NCBI GenBank assembly: GCA_016714815.1 | Contig: JADKBZ010000012.1 | Location: forward strand, 1 to 64,000 | Source of the DNA: Holophagales bacterium | GTDB taxonomy: Bacteria; Acidobacteriota; Thermoanaerobaculia; UBA5066 | Direction of reading: 5' to 3' | Length of the DNA: 64,000 nt | In this document: positions 16,814-24,236 of the stretch, one piece after another | How the letters are laid out: every line of letters begins with the position of its first letter | Position numbering within the stretch: the stretch's first letter is position 1 | Notes under the pieces: model-generated | Told to the model about the DNA's origin: nothing | Databases searched by the model: none | The model's input: only the letters and a program-made list of their open reading frames with translations | Position numbers and translations under genes: made by a program

Positions 16814-19174
16814 TCAGTTCGACTTCTGCCCTGTCTTCGCGTCGTCGGCGACGGTCGGGTCTTCCGGCTTCGCCTCTTTCGCGTCCGGGGGGCTTCCCGC
16901 GCTCCCCGGGCCCTCCGGGCTCGCGCCGGAACCGGAGCCCGGGGAGCCGCCGCTGTTGATCAGGACGAGGTTCCCGTTGATCGTGACGCCCATGGGGTCG
17001 ATCTTCACGAATCCCCCGGGACCCTTCAGCGTGAGCTCCAACCCCGCCTCGAGGACGACCTTCATCCCGGCCTTCAGGTGGATCTCCATCGCCGCTTCCA
17101 CGGCGTCGGAGCCTCCGACCTTCGCGTGCCGGTCCCCTCCAACGGAGAGGCTCGTCTTTCCCGAGACCTGCTCATTCTGTGACCCTGCGACCTTTAGCTC
17201 TTCGTTCCCCGCGATCGCCGCCTGCCGCGACCCGTTGATCTGGCGGCCGACGCTGCCGTCCACCATCCTCAGGTCGTTCCCCTTCACATGCTCGTTGCGG
17301 TTCCCTCCGATCGTCGTCGTCCGGTTCGCGCGGATCGCCTCGTCGAGGTTCCCATCGCCGTCCTCCCCGCCCACGAGGAGCTGGATGTCTCCTCCTACGT
17401 GCTGCGTGAGGTTCCTCTTGTTGTGGAGGTGGACGTCCCGGTAGACGAGCTCGCGGTAGTCGCCGACGTTCTTGCCGTCCTTCGTCCCGCCCACCGTCAG
17501 GTGCTTGTCGTGGAGGACGCTCTCCATCGAGTCGTTCTTCACCCGGGTGTCCATGTTCTTCTCGGCGTGGACGAAGACCTGCTGCTTGTCCTTCGTGTCG
17601 TCGAACCGCAGCTCGTTGAAGCCCTGACCCCCCTTCGTCGTATTCGACTTGAAGCCCGAGACCTTGTTGTCGTTCTTGTGCTTGGCGTCGGGTCCCTGCC
17701 CCAGGTAGGGCGGCATCTGCTCGGCGTTGTAGACCGTCCCGACGATGATCGGCTGGTCCGGGTCTCCCTCGAAGAAGTCGACGATCACCTCCTGCCCGAT
17801 CCGCGGCCAGTAGGACGCGCCCCACCGCCGCCCCGCCGCGAGCTGGCCCACTCGAAGCCAGGTGGAGCTGTCCTCGTCGTTCTTTCCCTCCCGGTCCCAG
17901 TGGAACTGGACCTTCACCCGCCCGTACTTGTCGGTGAAGATCTCCTCCCCTTTCGGCCCGACGACGACAGCCGACTGGCTCCCCTGCACCACCGGCTTGG
18001 CCGTGATCCGTTTCGGCCGGAACGGCAGCGACGACGGGAAGCAGGTGAATTCGTTCTGGTACGCCAGGAGCGGGTCCTTGCCGGAGCGGTAGTCGGCGCC
18101 GTAGCTGGCCCGGTGGCTCACGGACGAAAGGACGTAGGCGCCGTCGCCGGAGAAATGCCGTTTCAGGTTCAGCTTGTGCCCGGCCACGAAGTGCTTCACG
18201 TTGCTCGTGCCGCGCACCTGGACGGCGAGGGTCGCCTCCTCGTCCATGCGGATCCCCACGGTGCGGCCGTTGTCCTGGAAGATCTTCTGCAGCTCGCCCT
18301 GCTGCTCGCCTCCCGACCGGTTGATCCCGTCGAAACGCTGGGCGTACTCGCCGGGCCAGTCGTAGAGCTCCCACGCGCCCGACCCCTTGATCTTGAGCTT
18401 GTGCGTCTCCTTGCCGGCCTGGACCGAGTCGAGGAGCGGCGACTCCGCCTCGAGGTGCTTGTGCGGCAGCTCGAAGGTGTGGTCCCAGAGGAGACTCTTC
18501 GTCGAGCGCGCCTCCTGCATCCGCTCCCACGCCCAGATCCGGTTGTCCTCCCGGACGCCGCCGGAGAGCTCTTCGTAGGTGATCTCCGACTCTCCCGGAA
18601 GCGCCGGGAACGCGGCCGGCGAGTCGGCCACGATCATCGTGTGCTTGCCGTCCTCGTGCTGGAAGAAGTAGAAGATCCCCTCCTCCTCCATGAGCCGCGA
18701 GGCGAAATTGAAGTCGGTCTCGCGGTACTGCACGCAGAAGTCCCGCTTCTCGTACTGTCCCTCGAGCTGCCAGTCGACCGTCACCCCCTTCATCACTTCC
18801 TTGAGGATGTCGGGGACGTTCTTTCGCTGGAAGATCCGGCTCTGCGCCTTGTGGGAGAGGAGCTGGAACTCCGGGACGAGCTCGGCCCGGTAGACCGTGA
18901 ACTCCTCGTCCCGTCCGGCCTGCGAGAAGCGGACGCAGACCCCGTTGAAGTGGTGCTCCGTCGACTCGTCCGCGAGGAGCAGGTGGACGGTCACCTTCTC
19001 CCCGAGCATCGCGTCGAAGGCCACCTTCTTCTTGTTCTCCGCGATCATCTCGACCTGGAAGCGGAAAGGCCTCGAGATCTCCTCGGTTCCGGAGAAGGCC
19101 TTCAGGAGGAGGACGTCCTCCCCGACCGGGGTCGTGACGCGGATCTTCCGGTTCTGCTGGACGTAACCTGCCAC
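16814..19174 (-). CDS. vgrG: VgrG spike protein (TssI), cassette 2
   Basis: 786 residues, starting with GTG at 19174 behind a GGGGGGTGA ribosome site. The architecture is as in the first VgrG: gp27-like head, gp5 OB fold with YGRVKVQFHWDREGK, then a needle. The needle is longer, with several RRXT-like turns each containing a GG or GN dyad (NRNEHVKGN, GSRQAAIAGNEELKVAG) and a final KGPGGFVKIDPMGV strand. The C-terminus is a small-residue and Pro-rich tail (SPGSGSGASPEGPGS) ending DDAKTGQKSN, almost the same last residues as the other VgrG. There is no enzymatic extension. It heads the second cassette and reads divergently from the glycosyltransferase, with about 200 bases between for both promoters. 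Confidence 0.95.
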   Translation of the reverse strand: MAGYVQQNRKIRVTTPVGEDVLLLKAFSGTEEISRPFRFQVEMIAENKKKVAFDAMLGEKVTVHLLLADESTEHHFNGVCVRFSQAGRDEEFTVYRAELVPEFQLLSHKAQSRIFQRKNVPDILKEVMKGVTVDWQLEGQYEKRDFCVQYRETDFNFASRLMEEEGIFYFFQHEDGKHTMIVADSPAAFPALPGESEITYEELSGGVREDNRIWAWERMQEARSTKSLLWDHTFELPHKHLEAESPLLDSVQAGKETHKLKIKGSGAWELYDWPGEYAQRFDGINRSGGEQQGELQKIFQDNGRTVGIRMDEEATLAVQVRGTSNVKHFVAGHKLNLKRHFSGDGAYVLSSVSHRASYGADYRSGKDPLLAYQNEFTCFPSSLPFRPKRITAKPVVQGSQSAVVVGPKGEEIFTDKYGRVKVQFHWDREGKNDEDSSTWLRVGQLAAGRRWGASYWPRIGQEVIVDFFEGDPDQPIIVGTVYNAEQMPPYLGQGPDAKHKNDNKVSGFKSNTTKGGQGFNELRFDDTKDKQQVFVHAEKNMDTRVKNDSMESVLHDKHLTVGGTKDGKNVGDYRELVYRDVHLHNKRNLTQHVGGDIQLLVGGEDGDGNLDEAIRANRTTTIGGNRNEHVKGNDLRMVDGSVGRQINGSRQAAIAGNEELKVAGSQNEQVSGKTSLSVGGDRHAKVGGSDAVEAAMEIHLKAGMKVVLEAGLELTLKGPGGFVKIDPMGVTINGNLVLINSGGSPGSGSGASPEGPGSAGSPPDAKEAKPEDPTVADDAKTGQKSN

Positions 19175-19377
19175 GGCTCACCCCCCAAGAAACGGTCGTC
19201 GCGGTCCCCGGGCCGGGAACCACCGGGTATTCTGGCCCGGGAGGCGGGGCGCGGGAAGGCCTTTCGGCCGGCGAGGCGCTCGAACCCGCAGCCGGCGCGG
19301 GACGATCGCCAGCCCGGCGCGGCGCGAGCGCGCGGAGTCCGCCCGCCGCCTTACGCTCGGGACGGGAGTCTGAAAGA

Positions 19378-20373
19378 ATGGACCTTCTGATGCCTGCCCC
19401 GAACCCGAAAATCGCCGTCGTCATCCCGGCCTATCGCGTGGCGCGGCAGATCGGGGACGTCCTCCGCCGGGTTCCCTCCTGCGTGGGAAGCGTCTACGTC
19501 GTGGACGACGCCTCGCCGGACGACGTCGCCGGAGCGGTTGCGGCCGTCGCCGACCCGAGGGTGACCCTCCTTCGCCACGACGTGAACCAGGGGGTCGGAG
19601 GCGCGATGGTCACCGGCTTCCAGGCCGCCCTGGCGGACGGCGCGGAGATCCTCGTCAAGTGCGACGGGGACGGCCAGATGGATCCGCAGGACATCCCGGC
19701 ATTAATCGCCCCCCTGCGGGAGGGGCGCGCCGAGTACGCGAAGGGGTGCCGCTTCCAGCACCTGCGAGACCTCTCCGTGATGCCGCGGGTCCGCCTCTTC
19801 GGCAACGTCGGGCTGACGTTCCTCACGAAGCTCGCCTCGGGCTACTGGCACGTCCTCGACCCGCAGAACGGCTTCCTGGCGGTGAGGGCGGACACCCTGG
19901 GCCGGATCCGGTACGAACGGCTGTCGAAACGCTTCTTCTTCGAGAACGACATGCTGATCCGCCTGAACACGATCGAGGCGCGGGTCGCGGACGTCCCCTT
20001 CCCGTCGCGCTACGCCGACGAGCCGAGCTCTCTTCGCCCCGGCCGCATCCTCTTCTCGTTCCCGCCCCGGCTGCTACTGGGGTTTCTCCGCCGCATCCTC
20101 TGGCGCTACGTCTTCTTCGACGTCTCCCCGGTCGCGATCTTCCTCTTCTCGGGCCTGCTCCTCTTCTCGTGGGGATTCGGGTTCGGGCTCACCGAGTGGA
20201 TCGTCAACGGCCGGCGCGGAGTCCTGACGACCGCCGGCACGGTGATGCTGGCCGCGGTCCCCCTCATTCTCGGCTTCGAGCTGATCCTCCAGGCGATCGT
20301 CCTGGACGTCCAGAACTCCCCGCGTCCGGCCCCGGCGCCCGCCCGGCAGCTCGAGCCCGGCGAGGGGGGGTAG
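19378..20373 (+). CDS. Family 2 glycosyltransferase (polyprenyl-phosphate sugar transferase-like)
   Basis: A 331-residue GT-A enzyme. The N-terminus has VVIPAYRVARQIGDVL and the first acidic site VVDDASPDD, then VKCDGDGQMDP (the metal-binding DxD region) and LDPQNGFLAVR. Two C-terminal transmembrane helices at about 245-270 and 280-305 anchor it, as in GtrB- and DPM1-like transferases that move a sugar to polyprenyl phosphate. ATG at 19378 has GGGAG nine bases upstream; an alternative ATG lies four codons on. It precedes the PpkA-like kinase by 52 bases. Its link to T6SS is positional only. Confidence 0.85.
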   Translation: MDLLMPAPNPKIAVVIPAYRVARQIGDVLRRVPSCVGSVYVVDDASPDDVAGAVAAVADPRVTLLRHDVNQGVGGAMVTGFQAALADGAEILVKCDGDGQMDPQDIPALIAPLREGRAEYAKGCRFQHLRDLSVMPRVRLFGNVGLTFLTKLASGYWHVLDPQNGFLAVRADTLGRIRYERLSKRFFFENDMLIRLNTIEARVADVPFPSRYADEPSSLRPGRILFSFPPRLLLGFLRRILWRYVFFDVSPVAIFLFSGLLLFSWGFGFGLTEWIVNGRRGVLTTAGTVMLAAVPLILGFELILQAIVLDVQNSPRPAPAPARQLEPGEGG

Positions 20374-20425
20374 CCCCGGGGCCGATCCGCTCCGGCCGGG
20401 CGGACGGGCGTGATAATGGCGTGTC

Positions 20426-21886
20426 GTGAGCGCGGACGCCGGAAACGCCGAGGGCACCTCCATCGGGAGGTACCGGATCGAGGGCCTCGTCGGATCGGGC
20501 GGCATGGGGACCGTCTACCGCGGGGTCGACCCGTTCCTCTGCAGGGTCGTGGCCGTGAAGGTCCTGGCCGGTTCGAGCGAGGACGAGAACGCCCAGGAGC
20601 GTTTCTTCCGGGAAGCGCGCGCGATCGCCCGGCTCGAGCACCCGAACATCGTCCGGATCTACGAGGCGGACGCCACGCAGGGGACGCCGTACATCGCGAT
20701 GGAGTACCTGGACGGGCAGGACGGCCGCGAGTTCGTCAAGTCGGGCCCGTCCCTGACGCGCTCGCTCGACGTCATGGTGCAGGTGTTCGAAGGGCTCGCC
20801 TGCGCGCACGGGCTCGGGGTCGTCCACCGCGACGTCAAGCCGGGGAACATGATCCTCCTGGCGGGCGACGTCGTGAAGCTGATCGACTTCGGCCTGGCGC
20901 GCCTCGCCGACGACCAGCGGGACCTGACCCGGGGCATGGTGTTCGGCAGCGCGCCCTACATGGCGCCGGAGCAGATCACGAGCCCCGGACAGATCGACGC
21001 GCGGACCGACATCTACTCGGCGAGCGTCATCCTCTTCAACCTCGTCACCGGGAGCCTGCCCTACAGGGGCGCCACCGTCGCCGAGACGCTCGTCCAGATC
21101 GTCCACGCCCCCACGCCCGACGTCGGCACGCTCCGGCCGGACTGCCCGCCCGCCGTGGCGGCGCTCATCCGGCGATGCATGTCGAAGGACCCCGCCGACA
21201 GACCCTCCTCCGCGCTCGAGGTGGCCGAGACCCTCCGGAAGATCTCGCACCGGATCTCCCACCCGCGGATCGTCGTCCCGCCGGGCGGCCCGCCCCTGAC
21301 GGAGCTCGACTTTCCGGAGCCGCCCACCGGCTCCACGACGAATGCGACCGCGCTGGAATCGGACGCCCTGACCGAGTACGACCTCACGGGCCTCGGCGGG
21401 CCGGCGTCCGTCCCGCCGCCAGCCCTTCCCGTCCGCCCCACCCCCTCGTCGTTCCGCCCCATCCTGCTGGCGGTGGGTGTGGCCGGCCTGCTTCTCTCGA
21501 TCGCCGCGGGGACGATCCTCTGGCTGCGGCGGCCTGCCGCCTCTCTCCCCGGCAGCGGCGGCCCGGCCCTTCCCGCGAGAGGCTCGGCGGCGACGGACCC
21601 GGCGACCCCGGGAGGCCCTCGTCTCGTCGTGGAGAATCCGACGACCCGGGAGCACAGGCTCCATGCCCAAAGCGGCGAGAAGCTCTCGTTCCGGGTCCGG
21701 GTGGAGGAGCAGGGCCCCCGGGCGGGCGAGCCCCAGTGGCGGCTCAACGACGAGCTGACGGCCGTCGGGCCGGTGTGGACCTACACGGCGGGCCGCGGCC
21801 CGCGCGTCGACTCCGTCTCCGTTTCCATTCCCGGAGTCGAAGTGACCGCGCGGACCTTCGTCCACTGGTACGTCAACGTGGAGTAG
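20426..21886 (+). CDS. Membrane Ser/Thr protein kinase, PpkA-like T6SS regulator
   Basis: GTG start at 20426. Of the 486 residues, about 15-275 form a Hanks-type kinase: GSGGMGTV loop, AVKVLAG lysine at 45, HRDVKPGN catalytic loop, DFGLAR and APEQ. A Pro/Thr-rich linker with several Glu and Thr residues leads to a single transmembrane helix at about 345-367 and a roughly 115-residue extracytoplasmic beta-rich domain. That layout (cytosolic kinase, one helix, periplasmic sensor) is that of PpkA, the threonine kinase that phosphorylates the FHA protein to trigger T6SS firing. The facing gene encodes a TagR-like protein and the two 3' ends overlap by 14 bases. The assignment to the T6SS pathway is inferred from architecture and location, not from sequence identity to PpkA. 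Confidence 0.85.
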   Translation: MSADAGNAEGTSIGRYRIEGLVGSGGMGTVYRGVDPFLCRVVAVKVLAGSSEDENAQERFFREARAIARLEHPNIVRIYEADATQGTPYIAMEYLDGQDGREFVKSGPSLTRSLDVMVQVFEGLACAHGLGVVHRDVKPGNMILLAGDVVKLIDFGLARLADDQRDLTRGMVFGSAPYMAPEQITSPGQIDARTDIYSASVILFNLVTGSLPYRGATVAETLVQIVHAPTPDVGTLRPDCPPAVAALIRRCMSKDPADRPSSALEVAETLRKISHRISHPRIVVPPGGPPLTELDFPEPPTGSTTNATALESDALTEYDLTGLGGPASVPPPALPVRPTPSSFRPILLAVGVAGLLLSIAAGTILWLRRPAASLPGSGGPALPARGSAATDPATPGGPRLVVENPTTREHRLHAQSGEKLSFRVRVEEQGPRAGEPQWRLNDELTAVGPVWTYTAGRGPRVDSVSVSIPGVEVTARTFVHWYVNVE

Positions 21887-24089
21887 CCGGGGCCGCAGGG
21901 GCGGCCGGGGCAGCCGCTTCCCCTCCTCCGACCTTTTCCGGAGCCGGCTCCGACGCGAGCCATTCGGGGGGCGTGGTGGTGGCGGCCGCGCAGCGGAACG
22001 AGACGTCGGCCTCCCTCCGCTCGGGCTTGCGCTTCTCGCGGTACGCCGACTCGAGAGGCTTGCTGGCGGCAGGCATTCCGGGGCTCCTCGCGCCGCCGCG
22101 GACCACCAGGAACGTCCTCGGCGGGATGCCGCGGACGGCGTCGTCGTCGTTGCCCGGGTAGGGCGCGAACCACGAGCTCGTCCACTCGAACGCCGGGGCG
22201 ACGAGCTCTTCGATCCCGTAGGGGCTCGCCAGCCCCGGGAAGCGGCCGACGGGGTACTCGCTGAAGGGGTTGAACTGCTTGCGCAGGCCGGAGGCGGCGT
22301 TCTCGTAGGGAAGGTCGAGGCCGGCGGAGCCGCGGGCGGCCTTCTCCCACTCGAACTCCGTCGGGAGACGCTTGCCGATCCAGCGGCAGAAGGACTCGGC
22401 CTCCTGCGACGCGATGCCGGTGACCGGGAAATCCGCCCGATCCGGGCCGACGTCCCCTCCCTTCCACGATTCCGGCGGCTTGGCGCCGGTGCCGAAGACG
22501 AAGAGACGGTAGGCGGCGTTGGTGACGCGGTGGCGGTCCAGCGCGAAAGGTCCGAGCGAAGCCGCCTTGTTCTTCGGCTTGGCCTCCGGGTAGGTGCCGC
22601 CGAGGACGTAGGTGCCGCCGGGGATCGTCTCCATCCCTTCCCACATCCGCGCCTTGATCTCCCGGAGGGCGCCGCGGGCCTTCGAGATACCGTCCTCGGC
22701 GCCGGCCTGGCCCGGGACGATCTCGAGGGCTTTCTGGAACCCTTCGATGGCCTCGTACTGCCGCCCCGCGTCGAGCGCCGCGGTCCCCGCGACCGCCTTC
22801 GCGTTCGAGCCGGCGACGGCCGACGCCACGGCGTCCCTGGCCCGCTGGTGGGAGGGGAACTTGGAGCCCAGATCCTTGGCGATGGTGTAGACGCCGGCGA
22901 GGTTCCCGCGCTCCTGCTCGCGCTCGAGGGTCGCCTCGAGCTTGCGCCGCACCTCGTCGATCTCGCTGATGACGTCCTGCGCCGGCCCCGCGTCGGGGAA
23001 GCCGTTGCGGATCTCCTCGAACTTGCGCCGGGCGTCCTCGTAGCGCTGCTGCTTGAAGGCCTCCTCGGCCGTCCGGAGCGCCTCGTCGTTGCGGCGGAGG
23101 ATCTCGGCGTACTTCCGCTCTCCGTACTCGTCGCGGGGGAAGCTGAAGAGAAGGGTGTTCACGGAGAAGAGGGCGTCCCTGAGCTGCCCCTTCAGCATGA
23201 AACCCTCGATCGCGTTCCGCCACTGCTGGTAGATCTTGGCCCCGGCGATCCCCTCCATCGCCATCTTCGTATAGCGCAGCTGGAGACGGACGTAGGTCTC
23301 CAGTGCGACCGGTTCGTCGGGGAAGAACTTCAGGAGCCGCCCCGCCTCGGTCTGCGCGCCGACGATGTTCGAGCTCTCGAGGCTCTGGACCTGGACGAGC
23401 CGCTCCTTCACCGCCTTCTCGAGCTTCGACCGGACCCGCTCGCGGTCCGCGATGGGCGGGGGAGGCGGCAGCATCTTCACGTCGTCGAAGTTCTTCTTCG
23501 CCTCGAAGATGTCGCCCGAGTCGGCCTGCTGCTCCGCCAGCCGAAGGAGGCCCTCCGCGTCGATGGGAAGCGCCGTCGGCGTCTCCGTCACGACCCCGGC
23601 GGCCTTCTTCGCGTCCTTGACCATCGCCACGATGGCGGGCCTCGACGCCGCCGACGGCGGCAGAACCCTCGGGATCCCCGGGCTCAGCTCGAAGCTCTTG
23701 CGGAAGTGCTCGACGGCCTTCCGGCGGCCCTCCGCCGTCGGCCGCGCGTCGCAGTAGAGAGCGTGGGCGACGGCCAGCTCCCAGTGCGCGTCGGGGTTGC
23801 GTTCGTCTCCGGAGACGAAGACGGTGAGGTCGTCCACCGCTTCGCGAAAGAGCCCCTGCTGCCGCTTGGCGATGCCGGTCAGGAAGTACGCGTCTTTCTG
23901 CTCCTCGATCCGCACTTCCTGGGGGGTCTCCGGAGCCACGGCGGCGGGCTTCGGCCTCGGGGCGGCCTTGGTCTTGTCCTGGGCCCGCGCGGGGACCGCG
24001 AGAACGAGGACGGAGAGAGCCACCGGGAGGAGCAGGACGCGGGCCTCTCGTGCGGGCCGGCCGAGAGCGGGGGTGCTTCTGGAATTCAC
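21873..24089 (-). CDS. Exported TPR plus formylglycine-generating-enzyme-like protein (TagR-like)
   Basis: 738 residues. The N-terminus has a signal-like helix (VLLLPVALSVLVLAVPARA). About 60-490 is a chain of TPR-type helical repeats (YFLTGIAKRQQGLFREAVDDL and others). About 505-705 is an FGE-sulfatase/SUMF1-like domain: IPGGTYVLGGTYPEA, DRHRVTNAAYRLFV, FPVTGIASQEAESFCRWIGKRLPTEFEWEKAAR in part, then FEWTSSW, VVRGGA and FRCA. The free-standing Cys pair used by true oxygen-dependent FGE is not evident. In Pseudomonas aeruginosa TagR is an FGE-like periplasmic protein that activates PpkA; here the FGE-like domain carries its own TPR arm. Convergent overlap with the kinase gene supports a shared pathway. 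The tail is Ala/Pro-rich. Confidence 0.8.
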   Translation of the reverse strand: MNSRSTPALGRPAREARVLLLPVALSVLVLAVPARAQDKTKAAPRPKPAAVAPETPQEVRIEEQKDAYFLTGIAKRQQGLFREAVDDLTVFVSGDERNPDAHWELAVAHALYCDARPTAEGRRKAVEHFRKSFELSPGIPRVLPPSAASRPAIVAMVKDAKKAAGVVTETPTALPIDAEGLLRLAEQQADSGDIFEAKKNFDDVKMLPPPPPIADRERVRSKLEKAVKERLVQVQSLESSNIVGAQTEAGRLLKFFPDEPVALETYVRLQLRYTKMAMEGIAGAKIYQQWRNAIEGFMLKGQLRDALFSVNTLLFSFPRDEYGERKYAEILRRNDEALRTAEEAFKQQRYEDARRKFEEIRNGFPDAGPAQDVISEIDEVRRKLEATLEREQERGNLAGVYTIAKDLGSKFPSHQRARDAVASAVAGSNAKAVAGTAALDAGRQYEAIEGFQKALEIVPGQAGAEDGISKARGALREIKARMWEGMETIPGGTYVLGGTYPEAKPKNKAASLGPFALDRHRVTNAAYRLFVFGTGAKPPESWKGGDVGPDRADFPVTGIASQEAESFCRWIGKRLPTEFEWEKAARGSAGLDLPYENAASGLRKQFNPFSEYPVGRFPGLASPYGIEELVAPAFEWTSSWFAPYPGNDDDAVRGIPPRTFLVVRGGARSPGMPAASKPLESAYREKRKPERREADVSFRCAAATTTPPEWLASEPAPEKVGGGEAAAPAAPAAPATPR

Positions 24090-24180
24090 CGTGGCCTCTC
24101 CTTCCTTCGTGGAGCAGGGATCCCGCTATCTTACCGTCGAGGCCGGCGGGCGAGGAGAGTCCGGACGACCCGGAAGCGAA

Positions 24181-24213
24181 AGGGCCGGGCTCCCCCGTGG
24201 GAAGCCCGGCCCT
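24181..24213 (-). terminator. Rho-independent terminator after clpV
   Basis: On the minus strand, AGGGCCGGGCT (pairing bases 24203-24213 with 24181-24191) forms an 11-bp GC-rich stem with a C/G-rich 11-base loop, followed by TTCGCTTCC. It begins 24 bases after the clpV stop and before the TagR-like gene, so it probably ends the tssE-clpV transcript. Confidence 0.75.
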
Positions 24214-24236
24214 CCGGTGGCAGAGGACGCCGCGCG

